64,000 bases of DNA from Clostridia bacterium. GTDB taxonomy: Bacteria; Bacillota; Peptococcia; DRI-13; UBA5745. Below, piece by piece: positions 1 to 8,716 of this stretch. The stretch covers positions 124,001 through 188,000 of the forward strand of contig JAHDMJ010000013.1 of the NCBI GenBank assembly GCA_018436095.1. The letters run 5' to 3'. The notes beneath the pieces were generated by a model. It saw nothing but the letters and a program-made list of their open reading frames with translations. It was not told the DNA's origin and did no database searches. Position 1 is the first letter of the stretch. Each line of letters opens with the position of its first letter. The translations under genes and the position numbers were made by a program.

Positions 1-1074
1 GGGGCCGAATTCCTTAAGGGCGGTATCCAAGCCTGCCGGTTCAAGACCGGCATTTTTTTGCATGCCCTTGACAAAGTCCTGCTCCTCGGTGGTGAAATCC
101 GGCGGGCCATAGGCTGTGAAATTGCGGTGAACCACCTGGGACAGAGTCTTATTGGGAAGCTTATTGTGGGTAAAAGTGAGTATCTCACGTTCCACCATAG
201 TCTCGGTGGCCATAGCCGCCCCTTCCGCACAGAGGGTAATGCGCCGCAGGGCGTCCTCGGCTTGTGCAATTTCGTTGAAACGCCCGTATAGCCAAATACT
301 TGCCCGATCCGGCACGATATTGGGAAATTCGGGGCCGGTATCGCTGAAATTGTAGTTGACCGTATTGGCGGAATCCGCAGGCGCAGAAATCAAATGTTCC
401 CGCAGGATTTCTACTGCGTGGCCGAATAGCATGCCCGCATCCATTGCGCTTCTGCCCTCCCAGGGTGCGGCGCCGTGGGCGGTCTTGCCCCGCCAGTGAT
501 ACTTGACGCTGAAAACACTGTTGCAGGTGTCGTAGTCGGCCCGGTTATAATTCCATGGATGCCAGTCGATAAAGAAGTCGATGTCCCGGTAAAGGCCGGC
601 CCGCCCCATGTGGGGCTTGCCTACGCTGAATTCTTCGGCAGGGGAACCGAAAAGCTTGAGGGTTGCATTGATGCCGAATTGTTCAAAGGCATAACGCAAG
701 GCGACCCCTGCAAAAACCGCTGTCGAACCGAGAATGTTGTGGCCGCAGCCCTGTCCCGGGGCGCCGGGAATAACCGGGTCGGGATGGTCGCTATCCGCTT
801 TCTGGGACAGGCCGGGCAGGCAGTCATACTCTACGTTAATGCCCACCTTTGGACCGGAGCTGCCGTAGGATGCAATCATAGAGGTTGGCATGCCGGCAAG
901 GCCGGTTGCCACGGTAAAGCCATGTTTCTCCAAAAGCTTTTTGATTGCAGTGCAGGCCTTAAACTCCTCCAGTCCCAGTTCCGGGTTATCCCATATGTAG
1001 TCCGCAAGCTGATAGAACTCCTGCCGGTTATTCCGAAGCCATTGTTGAAGGTATGCTTTAATTTCCGTGTTCAT
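1..1074 (-). CDS. M20-family amidohydrolase (AbgB-like), 3' end outside window
   Basis: The reverse strand reads without a stop from an ATG at 1074 to the left edge (358 residues seen; AbgB-type enzymes are about 450-480). A GGAG ribosome site sits just upstream. The translation carries the M20 signature GQGCGHNILG near residue 110, with the metal-binding His, a carboxylate-rich segment (PAEEFSVGKPHMG) and the dimerisation-domain motif GKTAHGAAPWEGRSAMDA. The family hydrolyses amide bonds of N-acyl or aminobenzoyl amino acids with two metal ions, in the cytoplasm. It follows dctM by 11 bp and is probably the last or a late gene of the TRAP operon, so the imported solute may be its substrate or product. 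The exact substrate is unknown. Confidence 0.85.
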   Translation of the reverse strand, partial: MNTEIKAYLQQWLRNNRQEFYQLADYIWDNPELGLEEFKACTAIKKLLEKHGFTVATGLAGMPTSMIASYGSSGPKVGINVEYDCLPGLSQKADSDHPDPVIPGAPGQGCGHNILGSTAVFAGVALRYAFEQFGINATLKLFGSPAEEFSVGKPHMGRAGLYRDIDFFIDWHPWNYNRADYDTCNSVFSVKYHWRGKTAHGAAPWEGRSAMDAGMLFGHAVEILREHLISAPADSANTVNYNFSDTGPEFPNIVPDRASIWLYGRFNEIAQAEDALRRITLCAEGAAMATETMVEREILTFTHNKLPNKTLSQVVHRNFTAYGPPDFTTEEQDFVKGMQKNAGLEPAGLDTALKEFGP

Positions 1075-1085
1075 TTGCGTCTCCT

Positions 1086-2384
1086 TTACTTGCCGAAGAG
1101 CAGATTAGGTAAAAACAGGCTGATCTGCGGGAAATAGGTGATAAGCAGAAGGCACACAAGCAGGGCTATTAAAAACGGCACAGCGCTGGGCACAATCTGC
1201 TCAAGCTTGAGGCGTGATACCGCCGAAGCAATAAATAGATTAGCGCCGTAAGGCGGCGTCACAAAACCGATGGCCAGGGCCACTGTCATGAAAATACCGA
1301 AATGTACGGGATGTACGCCGAACTGGGTGATGATGGGCATAAACACCGGCGTCAGAATAATCATGGAGGAAATGTTGTCCACGAAGCAGCCTACGATCAG
1401 AAGGAAGATGTTGATGAGCAGCAAGATGAAAAACTTGCTGTCGGTCAATGACGTGATAAAGTTTGCAATGCGGACGGGAATCTGCTCCATGGTCAGATAG
1501 CTGGCAAAGGACATGGAAAGGCCGATGGTAAACAAGGTAATACCGGTCATAACGGCGGTTTCCCTGACTGAATCGATAAAGATTTTTATAGTCATTTCCT
1601 TGAAGAAGAATTTGCCCACGAACAGGGAATAGACAATAGCGATGACGGCGGATTCAGTGGGTGTAAAAATACCGCCGTAAATACCGCCCAGGACGATGAC
1701 CGGAGTCAAAAGGGCCCAAAAAGAGTTTAAAAATGTTGAGAGCATATAGCCGCAGCCCCGGTTTTGGCCTTCAGGCAGGCTGGAACCTTTGTAACCCTGT
1801 TTTTTTGAGAGAAGCAGGTTAACAAAAATGAGGGCAAAGCCGATCATAATTCCGGGAATAATGCCGGCAAGAAAAAGCTCCCCTATGGATTGCCCCGTTA
1901 CGACGCCATAGATCACGAAGGGGATAGAAGGCGGAATGATGACGCCGATGGTGCCGGCCACGGCAGTCAGGCCTGTGGCATAGCTGCGGCTGTAGCCGCT
2001 TTTTTCCATTTCGGGGATCATCATTGCGCCGATGGCCGAAACCGTTGCCGGACCGGAGCCTGAAATCGCCGCAAAGAACATGCAGGCAATAACCGTTACT
2101 GTACCCAGGCCGCCGGTTACATTACCGATCATGCTGTTGGCAAAAGCTACAATGCGCTTTGAAATACCGCCTTGAGACATCAGGTTGCCTGCCAAAATAA
2201 AAAACGGGATAGCCAGAAGAGGAAAAGAGTCAAGGGCGGCGAAGGCATTTTGGGTGATCATCACCACCGGAATATTGCTGGTCAACACCATGGTCAATAA
2301 TGTGGCCAGACCAAGGGCGACACCGATGGGTACGCTGAGGGCAATAAAGATAAGCAGAGCTGCAAACAAAAGAATAGGGGCCAT
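1086..2384 (-). CDS. dctM: TRAP transporter large permease (DctM)
   Basis: A 432-residue, highly hydrophobic protein of usual DctM length with about 12 predicted membrane segments. It has the family blocks GNLMSQGGISKRI, SGSGPATVSAIGAMMIP and GTIGVIIPPSIPFVIYG. It is the ion-coupled translocation subunit of a tripartite ATP-independent periplasmic transporter. Its ATG directly follows the dctQ stop (TAAATG) with GGAGG upstream, so translation is probably coupled. The substrate is not readable from the permease; the neighbouring M20 hydrolase hints at an amidated or N-acylated organic acid. Confidence 0.95.
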   Translation of the reverse strand: MAPILLFAALLIFIALSVPIGVALGLATLLTMVLTSNIPVVMITQNAFAALDSFPLLAIPFFILAGNLMSQGGISKRIVAFANSMIGNVTGGLGTVTVIACMFFAAISGSGPATVSAIGAMMIPEMEKSGYSRSYATGLTAVAGTIGVIIPPSIPFVIYGVVTGQSIGELFLAGIIPGIMIGFALIFVNLLLSKKQGYKGSSLPEGQNRGCGYMLSTFLNSFWALLTPVIVLGGIYGGIFTPTESAVIAIVYSLFVGKFFFKEMTIKIFIDSVRETAVMTGITLFTIGLSMSFASYLTMEQIPVRIANFITSLTDSKFFILLLINIFLLIVGCFVDNISSMIILTPVFMPIITQFGVHPVHFGIFMTVALAIGFVTPPYGANLFIASAVSRLKLEQIVPSAVPFLIALLVCLLLITYFPQISLFLPNLLFGK

Positions 2385-2957
2385 TTACTCCACCTCCTCA
2401 GGTGAATTTCCATCCTTCAGGCGAAATTCATCCTTCAGGCCAAGCTCATCCATGGCTTTTTTCATCTCCAGATTCCGGCTCTTGTTTGTTTCAAGGGGGG
2501 CCCGGATTGCCTCCGCAAGCTTTTCTGCAAGACGGATGAACATCAGGCCTGAGCCTGCCGGCACTGAAAGGTAGGCCCAACCCATGGGTATGCGCATAGC
2601 TGAGGATTTTTGGCCCAGAGTGAGAATTTTCTGGGTCATTTGACCGCCTTTAATTGCTAAAAAGCCCATGAAAACCATCCAAATGAGGATAACCATGATT
2701 TCCAACGCTTTTTTTGCTTTGGGGGGGAGAATATCTTTAAGCATCTCAATACGGATGTGGCGGGATTGTTTGGCGGCATAGCTTGCTCCCAGCCAAATCT
2801 GCCAGAGAAAAACGTAGCGGGCAAGCTCTTCCGACCAGCCTAGTGAGTTATCGAATACATACCGCATGATGACTTGAAAAAAAACCAAGGGTACGGAGAA
2901 AAAAAAGGAGCCGATGAGGATATATTCTTCAAAGTGATTCCAGGCTTTTTTTATCAT
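2385..2957 (-). CDS. dctQ: TRAP transporter small permease (DctQ)
   Basis: A 190-residue protein with four hydrophobic segments and the DctQ pattern (FFSVPLVFFQVIMRYVFDNS, then WSEELARYVFLWQIWLGASY). This is the small membrane subunit that works with DctM. The start ATG has GAGGTG eight bases upstream. The C-terminal 35 residues or so are charged and extend beyond the four-helix core. It lies between dctP and dctM in the usual order and is separated from dctP by a GC-rich hairpin. Confidence 0.93.
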   Translation of the reverse strand: MIKKAWNHFEEYILIGSFFFSVPLVFFQVIMRYVFDNSLGWSEELARYVFLWQIWLGASYAAKQSRHIRIEMLKDILPPKAKKALEIMVILIWMVFMGFLAIKGGQMTQKILTLGQKSSAMRIPMGWAYLSVPAGSGLMFIRLAEKLAEAIRAPLETNKSRNLEMKKAMDELGLKDEFRLKDGNSPEEVE

Positions 2958-2980
2958 TTATATCACCTCGTTTTGAGGAT

Positions 2981-2999
2981 GGGGCGTAAAATACGCCCC
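2981..2999 (-). terminator. Hairpin between dctP and dctQ
   Basis: An 8-bp perfect stem (GGGGCGTA/TACGCCCC) with a 3-base loop lies in the dctP-dctQ gap. It has no clear T-run, so it more likely stabilises the dctP mRNA 3' end or attenuates downstream expression than fully terminates. Binding-protein genes often need higher expression than permease genes. Confidence 0.5.
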
Positions 3000-3030
3000 T
3001 GTCAGCGCCTTCCCGATGTTGTATTTGGAG

Positions 3031-4110
3031 TTATTTAGCGTAAGTCTCGTTTGCCTTGATGGCCAGATCCACCAGATCCTGGCCCACAAGCTTGGCGACC
3101 TCATCATAAACGGGTTTAGTGATTTCGATGAACTCCCTTTTCTCCTCCGAAGTCAGCTCGTTAACTTCCATCTTCTCCTTGAGTTCTTCAAGATAGTCCC
3201 GGTTCTGCTGATCAAGAATTTCCCGCTGCATGGTTCGGAATTCGTAGGCGCCTTCCTGTAGAATTTTCTGCAAATCTGCGGGCAGCTTGTTCCAAAATTC
3301 ATCGCTAATGACGCAGATGCCCGGTGCATAGACGTGGCCCGTAAGGCTCAGGTATTTTTGGACCTCAAAGAATTTTGAAGTATAGGTGAGGAAAATGGGG
3401 TTTTCCTGAGCATCCACGGTTTTCTGCTGCAATGCGGTGTAAAGCTCGTTAAAGCTGATGGGAGTCGGGTTTGCGCCGATAAGCTCGAAGGCTTTCATGT
3501 GGATGGGGTTTTCCATTGTGCGGATTTTAATGCCCTTCATGTCTGCCGGTTTGTGGATAGGGCCCCGGTTGTTTGAGACATGACGATAGCCGTTTTCGCC
3601 GTAAGATAAATTCCGCAGGCCTACGGAGGGAAGGTTCTCGGTGACTTTATGGCCGAATTCATCGTCCAGGGCTTTTCTGGCGATATCAATGTCGTTGAAC
3701 AGAAAGGGCAGGTCGAAAACCTGGACTTTTGGCTCGAAATTAGCAAGAACCGCCGTCGTAACATAGGCTATCTCCAGCGTGCCAAGCTGTGCAGCTTCGA
3801 TCATTTGGCGTTCGCCGCCCAGTGCACTATTGGGAAAAATCTGAATTTCAAGCCTGCCGCCGGATTTTTCCTCGGCGTATTTCTTCAAGCCCTCTTCTAA
3901 AGCGATATGGCTTGCCGTATCAGCCTGAAGCACATGGCCGATACGCACAATGAATTTTTCGCCGGAGGCTGCCGGGGCGGAGGAAGGGGCTGCGGCGGGG
4001 GAGGGTGAACTGGTTCCGCTGCTTGAGGACGGCGCCGGCGCGGAACCGCCGCAGGCCGCCAGGCCCAGAAGGATGGTTGCCGTTAGTAAAATTGCCAGAA
4101 ATTTTTTCAT
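3031..4110 (-). CDS. dctP: TRAP transporter solute-binding lipoprotein (DctP)
   Basis: A DctP-family binding protein of 359 residues. The N-terminus (MKKFLAILLTATILLGLAACGG) is a lipoprotein signal peptide with a lipobox (LAAC) followed by a Ser/Pro/Ala linker, so it is anchored outside the membrane. The family motif GLRNLSYGENGYRHVSNNRG precedes the substrate-clamping region with the expected Arg (KGIKIRTMENP). I chose ATG 4110: the GTG at 4122 lies inside the ribosome site AAAAGGAGT. It is the first gene of the dctPQM-M20 unit, and a long palindrome 112 bp upstream suggests control by the neighbouring GntR protein. Confidence 0.93.
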   Translation of the reverse strand: MKKFLAILLTATILLGLAACGGSAPAPSSSSGTSSPSPAAAPSSAPAASGEKFIVRIGHVLQADTASHIALEEGLKKYAEEKSGGRLEIQIFPNSALGGERQMIEAAQLGTLEIAYVTTAVLANFEPKVQVFDLPFLFNDIDIARKALDDEFGHKVTENLPSVGLRNLSYGENGYRHVSNNRGPIHKPADMKGIKIRTMENPIHMKAFELIGANPTPISFNELYTALQQKTVDAQENPIFLTYTSKFFEVQKYLSLTGHVYAPGICVISDEFWNKLPADLQKILQEGAYEFRTMQREILDQQNRDYLEELKEKMEVNELTSEEKREFIEITKPVYDEVAKLVGQDLVDLAIKANETYAK

Positions 4111-4221
4111 ACCAAGTACCACTCCTTTTGCAGTTTTCGTTTATTAGCCTACCACCAAGTCTTTTGCGGGGCAAAGCCGTTGTCTGCGTCACTTCCTTCC
4201 GTCTAGATTTTTATCGAATCC

Positions 4222-4248
4222 TTAAGAAATATGTAATATATTTCTTAA
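4222..4248. promoter_or_regulatory. GntR-type operator upstream of dctP
   Basis: A 27-bp near-perfect palindrome with 11-bp identical arms (TTAAGAAATAT/ATATTTCTTAA). Its central 15 bases, AATATGTAATATATT, are identical and in the same orientation to the centre of the palindrome in front of gntR (5302-5322). Location and shared core make it a probable binding site for the GntR/FCD regulator. Confidence 0.65.
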
Positions 4249-4467
4249 ATGGCAAAGGACAGGACGACCCGGGGACAAATATAAATGCAGGGTGTGATTT
4301 GGGCGGATAATGCCGCTGATTCCGAGGGGGTTGAAAAAGCCGTACAAGCTGACCGTCGAAAAGCTGAAATGTACAAAATTTGAGGTTTTTTGGCTGTCGT
4401 TCCTTTGAAATAGTAGATTCAAACTGTGCCTAACACTAAATATAGAAAGGAATCAGTGTTTAGTAGC

Positions 4468-4494
4468 GTAAAACTCGAGATTTTGAGCAGTTAG
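4468..4494 (-). repeat. Dispersed repeat R, degenerate copy
   Basis: Reverse strand reads GCTAACTGCTCAAAATCTC followed by GAGTTTTAC. It matches the pattern GCTAACTGnGCAAAA-n-GTTTGT seen at 5461, 5502, 5615, 9911 and 46885. It sits 26 bases from repeat Z. Confidence 0.45.
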
Positions 4495-4520
4495 CTAAGG
4501 CAAATACACATAAAACCTCA

Positions 4521-4565
4521 TTTTTTGTACACACGGCTGGATGGGAAGCGGCTTTTTCAGTGCCC
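4521..4565 (-). repeat. 45-bp repeat Z, copy 1
   Basis: This segment, from TTTTTTGTACACACGGCTGG to TTTTTCAGTGCCC, is 43/45 identical to 46929-46973. Both copies lie immediately downstream of a reverse-strand gene (18 and 30 bp past the stop) and next to a copy of repeat R, so the two repeats form a composite 3' module. It contains the short palindrome GAAGCCGCTTC or a variant of it. Function unknown. Confidence 0.7.
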
Positions 4566-4583
4566 CCGCTGATTCCATTAATA

Positions 4584-5276
4584 TTAGTCAAGATTACGCT
4601 GAATTCCCACCCGATGGTATGTTTGGGACAAGTGCTGCTCCATTGCCCGGTCAGCTCCTTCCTCATCGCCGCTGGCAATTCTGTCATAAATGTGTTTATG
4701 CTCAGCCAAAACCTGATGCCGGACTTGCAGTTCTCTAAAAATGGTGCGATTTTCAAAGCGCAAAAAATTATCGCGCAAATCTTCGACAATCTTGAGTAAC
4801 CATATGTTTTTGCTTGCTTCCAGCAAAATATGATGGAAATAGCGGTCCATTTCGTAAAGTTCTTCACTGCCGCTGGTTTCCAGTTTCTCTTCCATTTGCG
4901 CCAAAACCTGACGCAGCCTTTTAAGGTCGGCCTCTGTTATGCGCCGGGCCGCAAGGCGGGCGCTGTATCGCTCATTATAGATGCGCATCTCAAGAATGCT
5001 TCCGACTTCGTCATTTGTCACCGGTAGAATGGAGATACCCCTGCCCCGGTGAAATTTAATATATCCTGCTTTTTGCAGCTCCAGCAAAGCCTCCCGCACA
5101 GGCGTACGGCTGATGCCCAGCTCGTTGCAGATGCTTTCCTGGGAATAAATTTCACCTATGGCAAAGCGTTGATAGATGATGGCTTCTTTTATTAACTCGT
5201 AAGCCTGCTCTTTATAAGTGGGCATGACAATGCCTTTTTTACCTTCAAAAATTCCTTTTGCATTAACCGTTTCCAA
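4584..5276 (-). CDS. GntR-family regulator, FadR/FCD subfamily
   Basis: A 230-residue regulator. The N-terminal winged helix shows the GntR pattern (GEIYSQESICNELGISRTPV then REALLELQKAGYI, about residues 40-80). The C-terminal all-helical FCD domain (about 95-220) has DRYFHHILLEAS and a late HIYDRIASGDEEGAD segment. Such proteins bind carboxylic acids and repress uptake operons. The start is probably TTG 5276, with GAGGTGA six bases upstream; an ATG at 5225 (MPTYKEQ) is the alternative. It is likely an autoregulator and controls the TRAP operon, because the same palindromic core occurs in front of both. Confidence 0.9.
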   Translation of the reverse strand: METVNAKGIFEGKKGIVMPTYKEQAYELIKEAIIYQRFAIGEIYSQESICNELGISRTPVREALLELQKAGYIKFHRGRGISILPVTNDEVGSILEMRIYNERYSARLAARRITEADLKRLRQVLAQMEEKLETSGSEELYEMDRYFHHILLEASKNIWLLKIVEDLRDNFLRFENRTIFRELQVRHQVLAEHKHIYDRIASGDEEGADRAMEQHLSQTYHRVGIQRNLD

Positions 5277-5301
5277 ATCAGCTCACCTCAACATCGCATT
5301 T

Positions 5302-5322
5302 GGTAATATGTAATATATTACC
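5302..5322. promoter_or_regulatory. GntR-type operator in front of gntR
   Basis: A 21-bp palindrome with 8-bp arms GGTAATAT/ATATTACC around the same core (AATATGTAATATATT) as the palindrome at 4222-4248. It lies 26-46 bp upstream of the TTG start, which suits autorepression. Confidence 0.65.
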
Positions 5323-5460
5323 GATGGCGCTATCATATTATAAATTTTGTTGATTTTGATTTTGCTTATGACCTAAATTCCCGCAAAATTAAACCATACA
5401 CTGGTGTTTCGTCCTTGAATTAACTGGACTTTTTAACCGGCAATGTATCAATTATAATTT

Positions 5461-5535
5461 CGCAAAGGCTAACTGAGTAAAAATGCAAGTTTGTCATCAT
5501 TCGCAAAGGCTAACTGAGCAAAAATGCAGGTTTGT
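5461..5535 (+). repeat. Dispersed repeat R, two direct copies
   Basis: Two 34-bp copies (5461-5494 and 5502-5535) are identical at 32 positions and separated by 7 bp. Each begins CGCAAAGGCTAACTGAG and ends GTTTGT. With only two adjacent units and other copies spread over the window, this is an interspersed intergenic repeat, not a CRISPR array. Confidence 0.8.
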
Positions 5536-5614
5536 ATACCTCTAAATCTCTGCTTTGGAACAAATTTGGCCCATAAATGGGGTGAAACCATGTTTCCAGG
5601 CCAAAATGCATTCT

Positions 5615-5674
5615 ACAAACTTGCATTTTTGAGCAAAACACTGTGACTGTTGGATACAAAGCTGCATTTTTGCA
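5615..5674 (-). repeat. Dispersed repeat R, two inverted copies
   Basis: 5615-5634 is the reverse complement of GCTCAAAAATGCAAGTTTGT, and 5656-5674 is a weaker copy. They face the direct pair at 5461-5535, so the transcript of the region could fold into long hairpins. Confidence 0.6.
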
Positions 5675-5796
5675 CAAAATAGACTATCCACATGAGAATC
5701 CTGAAAAGTCGTTCGAATTTTTCGGATTTAGACGGCGAGATTAGTTTACGTGACTTTTTCAATGCCCTTCTGGAGAGGGCCGCCCCGAGCGGAAAA

Positions 5797-6873
5797 TCAC
5801 AGCAGGAAAAGGCAGAACCTAAGTAAGATCAGCGAAAGCAGGGGCTGGGCGAGGCAGCCTATGAGGTAGTATTTCAGCGGCAGCCGGGCGGTGCCGGCTA
5901 AGCCCATGACTTGAGCCTGAATGGACAAGCCGCTCCAGCCTAATATGATCAGGCAGTAGGTAACCATATCGGCAGCCGCCAAGGGAATAGCCGTGAGCTG
6001 TCTCAAGCCTAAAGTCAGTTCAATAAAACCGGTGGCTAAAGCTTTGGATAATGGGGCCACATAAAGGCCGGCAGGCAAAAAGAAGGCGAATAGCCGGGCC
6101 AGCCGGTCCAAAAGATAGAGGTCCTCCAGCAATTGTAAAGCGGCGGCAAAAAGCAGCACAAAGCCGCCCAGAGCCAGAATGCTTTGGATAGCGGAGCTGA
6201 TGCTTTCTGTAATTATTCTGCTGAAGGATGGAGATAAATCAGAGCGGCGGGGAGTATCCCCGATGGCCTTAGCCTCCTCAGCCTGCTGCCGCCAGCCTGT
6301 TTCCTTGGCCCGGTCCCCGGCTGCTGCGCCGCCTCTTTTTTTTGCTGCTTTTCTGATCGGAAAGCGGCTGGCTATGCCTAAAATCATACCGAAAATTAAA
6401 TTGGAGCCGTAATGGCAAAGAACGAATAAAAGGCCGAAAGCGGGGTTGCCCAGCATGCCGGCAGCCAGGCTGGTCAGCAGAAAGCCGGGACTGGAGTTGT
6501 TGGTAAAGGCCAATAAGCGGCCGGCTTCATCCCGCCGCAGGAAGCCTTCCTGATACAGACGGCTGCTGATGACGGCTCCCATGGGAAAGCCGCTGGTATA
6601 GCCTAAAGCTATGCCCAGGCCGCCGGCACCGGGCAGGTTAAACAAAGGACCCATCACCGGGCTGAGCAGCCGGCCCAAAAGCCGGAGGATGCCGGAAGCC
6701 ATCAGAATTTCAGCCAAAATAAAAAAGGGCAGCATAGCCGGCACCAGTATGCCCGCCCAAAGGTCCAGTCCCCGGCGGGCTCCGGCATATATGCTGCCGG
6801 GGAAGAGGGCCATACAGATAAAAAAACCGGCGGCGGCAAAGCCCAGCAGATACCGTCTATGCTCCCGTTTCAC
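5797..6873 (-). CDS. ylbJ: Sporulation integral membrane protein YlbJ-like
   Basis: A 358-residue polytopic membrane protein with a nucleoside-recognition (gate) domain pattern: LVPAMLPFFILAEILMASG, then GYTSGFPMGAVISSRLYQEG and NNSSPGFLLTSLAAGMLG. In Bacillus, YlbJ is a sporulation membrane protein. The position next to tmcAL (ylbM) repeats the Bacillus neighbourhood ylbJ-ylbM. I chose GTG 6873, which has GGGGAGGG seven bases upstream, over the ATG at 6906. A charged insert of about 45 residues (near 185-230) separates the two hydrophobic halves. Confidence 0.8.
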   Translation of the reverse strand: MKREHRRYLLGFAAAGFFICMALFPGSIYAGARRGLDLWAGILVPAMLPFFILAEILMASGILRLLGRLLSPVMGPLFNLPGAGGLGIALGYTSGFPMGAVISSRLYQEGFLRRDEAGRLLAFTNNSSPGFLLTSLAAGMLGNPAFGLLFVLCHYGSNLIFGMILGIASRFPIRKAAKKRGGAAAGDRAKETGWRQQAEEAKAIGDTPRRSDLSPSFSRIITESISSAIQSILALGGFVLLFAAALQLLEDLYLLDRLARLFAFFLPAGLYVAPLSKALATGFIELTLGLRQLTAIPLAAADMVTYCLIILGWSGLSIQAQVMGLAGTARLPLKYYLIGCLAQPLLSLILLRFCLFLL

Positions 6874-7006
6874 ATAAAAGCCCTCCCCAATGAAAAGATT
6901 TATCATCTTATCTTGTGGCAGGTCAAGCCCTGCCGTTAAGATACATTCTCCTCTTATCTTATGGCAGGGCTGAGTGGAATATGTTATAGGGTTGTAGGTT
7001 ATCGGC

Positions 7007-8335
7007 TTATAAGCTTATCGGGGTAAACAGATATTCCGGATTGCCGCCGGCAGACTCGCTGCCGCTTATCAAGCTGTACAAAGCGGCGCTGCGGGCTTCC
7101 AACTCCCAGGCCGCCGCGGCGTGAGGATTTTGCCGGATCAGCTCCTTCATCTGTCTGGTTCGGGAGATTACAGGCAGGGGTGAGGCTTCCCGGGCCTGGT
7201 GAAGGAGGCGAAAGCCTGTGGAGTTAGCGCCCAGCACCCGGAGATAGGGCGGGCCGCCGGCCAAATGCCGGGCATGGATTTCCCGGTAGTCTAAAAGCAA
7301 ATGAGTCACCAGCCGCTGTAAACGGGTCAGCGGATATCGCTTGGTTTTCAGAAGGCGATAGAACTCTTCCAGGCTGCCGGCCCGGCAAGCTACGTCTACG
7401 ATGCGGTTTTCCAAGCCTTCGGTCATGTCCGGCAGGGTAAGGAGGGATTGATGATCTGCCCGCCGCAGAAGGGCCATTTGAATAGGGGCCAGATCAGCGG
7501 GGAAAACCAGGCAGGTATTGGCCAGGTAAGGCAATGAGGCTTCCGGAATGTGCTTGGCCACGCCCAGGGTGGTTAATTGAACTGCACTGAGCTTGCGGTA
7601 GTCGTAAAGGCGAATGCCTTCCTGAAGCCGGCGGCGCAAAGCTGTGGCCGAAGCCGGCGGCAAGCCGCTTAAGGATGCAGGCCCGCGGCCGGAAACAGGT
7701 CCGCCGGCGGCAAGACTACCGCCGGGAGGCTGGCTTTCCGGCAGCTTCGTTTCATGGTAGGCGCTGCCGCTGCGGGGGATCAGGATGGGCTCCAAAGGAA
7801 GATTCTTTTCGGCGATAACTTGAAGATAGGATAAGGCCAAACGGTCGTTGGGCAGGGCAGGCGCAAAGCTGTGGCTGCTGCTTTGGCCGTAGTTTAGGGC
7901 TTTGGCCTGGGCCTCGGGAAAAGGCAAGCCGGCGGCAAGAAAGCGGTGGAGGGCTTCGGTATAAAGGCGGTCAGGCTTGGCAAGCCTGGCCGCGGTAGCC
8001 TGAAAAGCCGGCAGATCATCGGTTTCCGCTCCGAAGGCTATGTGGGTGGCACCGGCGGCAGCCAGCAGTAAAACACCGCCCAGAGCAAACCAGTAGGCGC
8101 TGCGGGTGGCATAAAGGGCGGGCAGCTCCACTACCAGGTCTGCCCCGCCGGCCAAAGCCATCTTAACCCGTCTTTCTTTGCTGATTACCGAAGGCTCACC
8201 TCGCTGCATAAAGTGGCCGCTCATGGCGCAGATGACGGCATCAACGCCGTGCTCATAGCGCAGCTTGCTGATTTGCAGCCAATGGCCTTCATGAAAAGGG
8301 TTATATTCACATACGATACCGGCTATTTTCATCAT
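7007..8335 (-). CDS. tmcAL: tRNA(Met) cytidine acetate ligase TmcAL
   Basis: A nucleotidyltransferase-like protein of about 442 residues. It starts MMKIAGIVCEYNPFHEGH, the TmcAL/YlbM signature with the HxGH-like nucleotide-binding motif, followed by SGHFMQRGEPSVISK and the GGADLVVELP block. The family activates acetate with ATP and acetylates C34 of elongator tRNA-Met. I chose the first ATG of the MM pair; the ribosome site is weak. The protein has a low-complexity Gly/Pro/Ser insert around residues 205-235. It is co-directional with ylbJ. Confidence 0.9.
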   Translation of the reverse strand: MMKIAGIVCEYNPFHEGHWLQISKLRYEHGVDAVICAMSGHFMQRGEPSVISKERRVKMALAGGADLVVELPALYATRSAYWFALGGVLLLAAAGATHIAFGAETDDLPAFQATAARLAKPDRLYTEALHRFLAAGLPFPEAQAKALNYGQSSSHSFAPALPNDRLALSYLQVIAEKNLPLEPILIPRSGSAYHETKLPESQPPGGSLAAGGPVSGRGPASLSGLPPASATALRRRLQEGIRLYDYRKLSAVQLTTLGVAKHIPEASLPYLANTCLVFPADLAPIQMALLRRADHQSLLTLPDMTEGLENRIVDVACRAGSLEEFYRLLKTKRYPLTRLQRLVTHLLLDYREIHARHLAGGPPYLRVLGANSTGFRLLHQAREASPLPVISRTRQMKELIRQNPHAAAAWELEARSAALYSLISGSESAGGNPEYLFTPISL

Positions 8336-8716
8336 AATACGGCGAGATATGGACCGGGAGGCTGCGCTGATCATGTTATGTGCAAAATTTCAACTTTTGG
8401 GGTTTTTTGGGCCAGTTCAGCATAAGCATTCGCTTTTTACGTTTGTTATGCAAAAAGGCTGCCTTTATGCAAGAATTGTTAAGAAAACAATGGCTTGCCT
8501 ACATAAAAGTTGAGATTTTGCACAGTTGGCCGTTTTGCAGTTGGTTCCGGAATCGCCGCCTCCTTTCGAAAACTTGTTAAATGGCTTTATTGAAGGATTT
8601 TCTCCCATAAATGATTGAAAGGGGAGAAAAAATGAGATATTATTAGAAAGTCATAGAAAAAGTCGCTGGGGCGATGAGCAAGTATAAATTATTATATCAC
8701 AGGAGGTAGATAAAAG
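8336..8716. other. Intergenic region tmcAL-pta with inverted repeat
   Basis: A 381-bp gap between divergent genes. It holds a 20-bp inverted repeat at 8379-8398 and 8505-8524 and, at its right end, the pta ribosome site AGGAGG. No convincing gene. Confidence 0.6.
8379..8524. repeat. Inverted repeat pair (repeat R-like arms)
   Basis: TGTGCAAAATTTCAACTTTT (8379-8398) recurs inverted at 8505-8524 with one mismatch, 106 bp apart. The arms resemble the dispersed repeat R (GnGCAAAAT-n-GTTT). The first arm is about 45 bp upstream of the tmcAL start. Confidence 0.6.

Larger units (their letters stand above)
4111..4583. other. Intergenic region dctP-gntR
   Basis: A 473-bp gap with no convincing gene. 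It holds the dctP-side operator palindrome (4222-4248), short degenerate members of the window's dispersed repeat at 4370-4391 and 4468-4494, and the 45-bp repeat Z (4521-4565) just downstream of the gntR stop. The promoter for dctP should lie here; no clear -35/-10 pair was recognised. Confidence 0.6.
5277..5796. other. Repeat-rich intergenic region gntR-ylbJ
   Basis: A 520-bp gap with no supported gene. It holds the gntR operator (5302-5322), two near-identical direct repeats (5461-5494, 5502-5535) and two inverted, more degenerate copies (5615-5634, 5656-5674). Confidence 0.7.

Noticed and set aside
4521-4565. Coding C-terminal tail shared by two proteins (open frame with GTEKAASHPAVCTKN)
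   Set aside because: The frame has no ribosome site and lies past the stop codons of complete genes; the similarity at DNA level (43/45) is better explained by an intergenic repeat.
5461-5535. CRISPR array
   Set aside because: Only two adjacent 34-bp units with a 7-bp gap; no spacers of regular size and no cas genes. Copies occur singly elsewhere.
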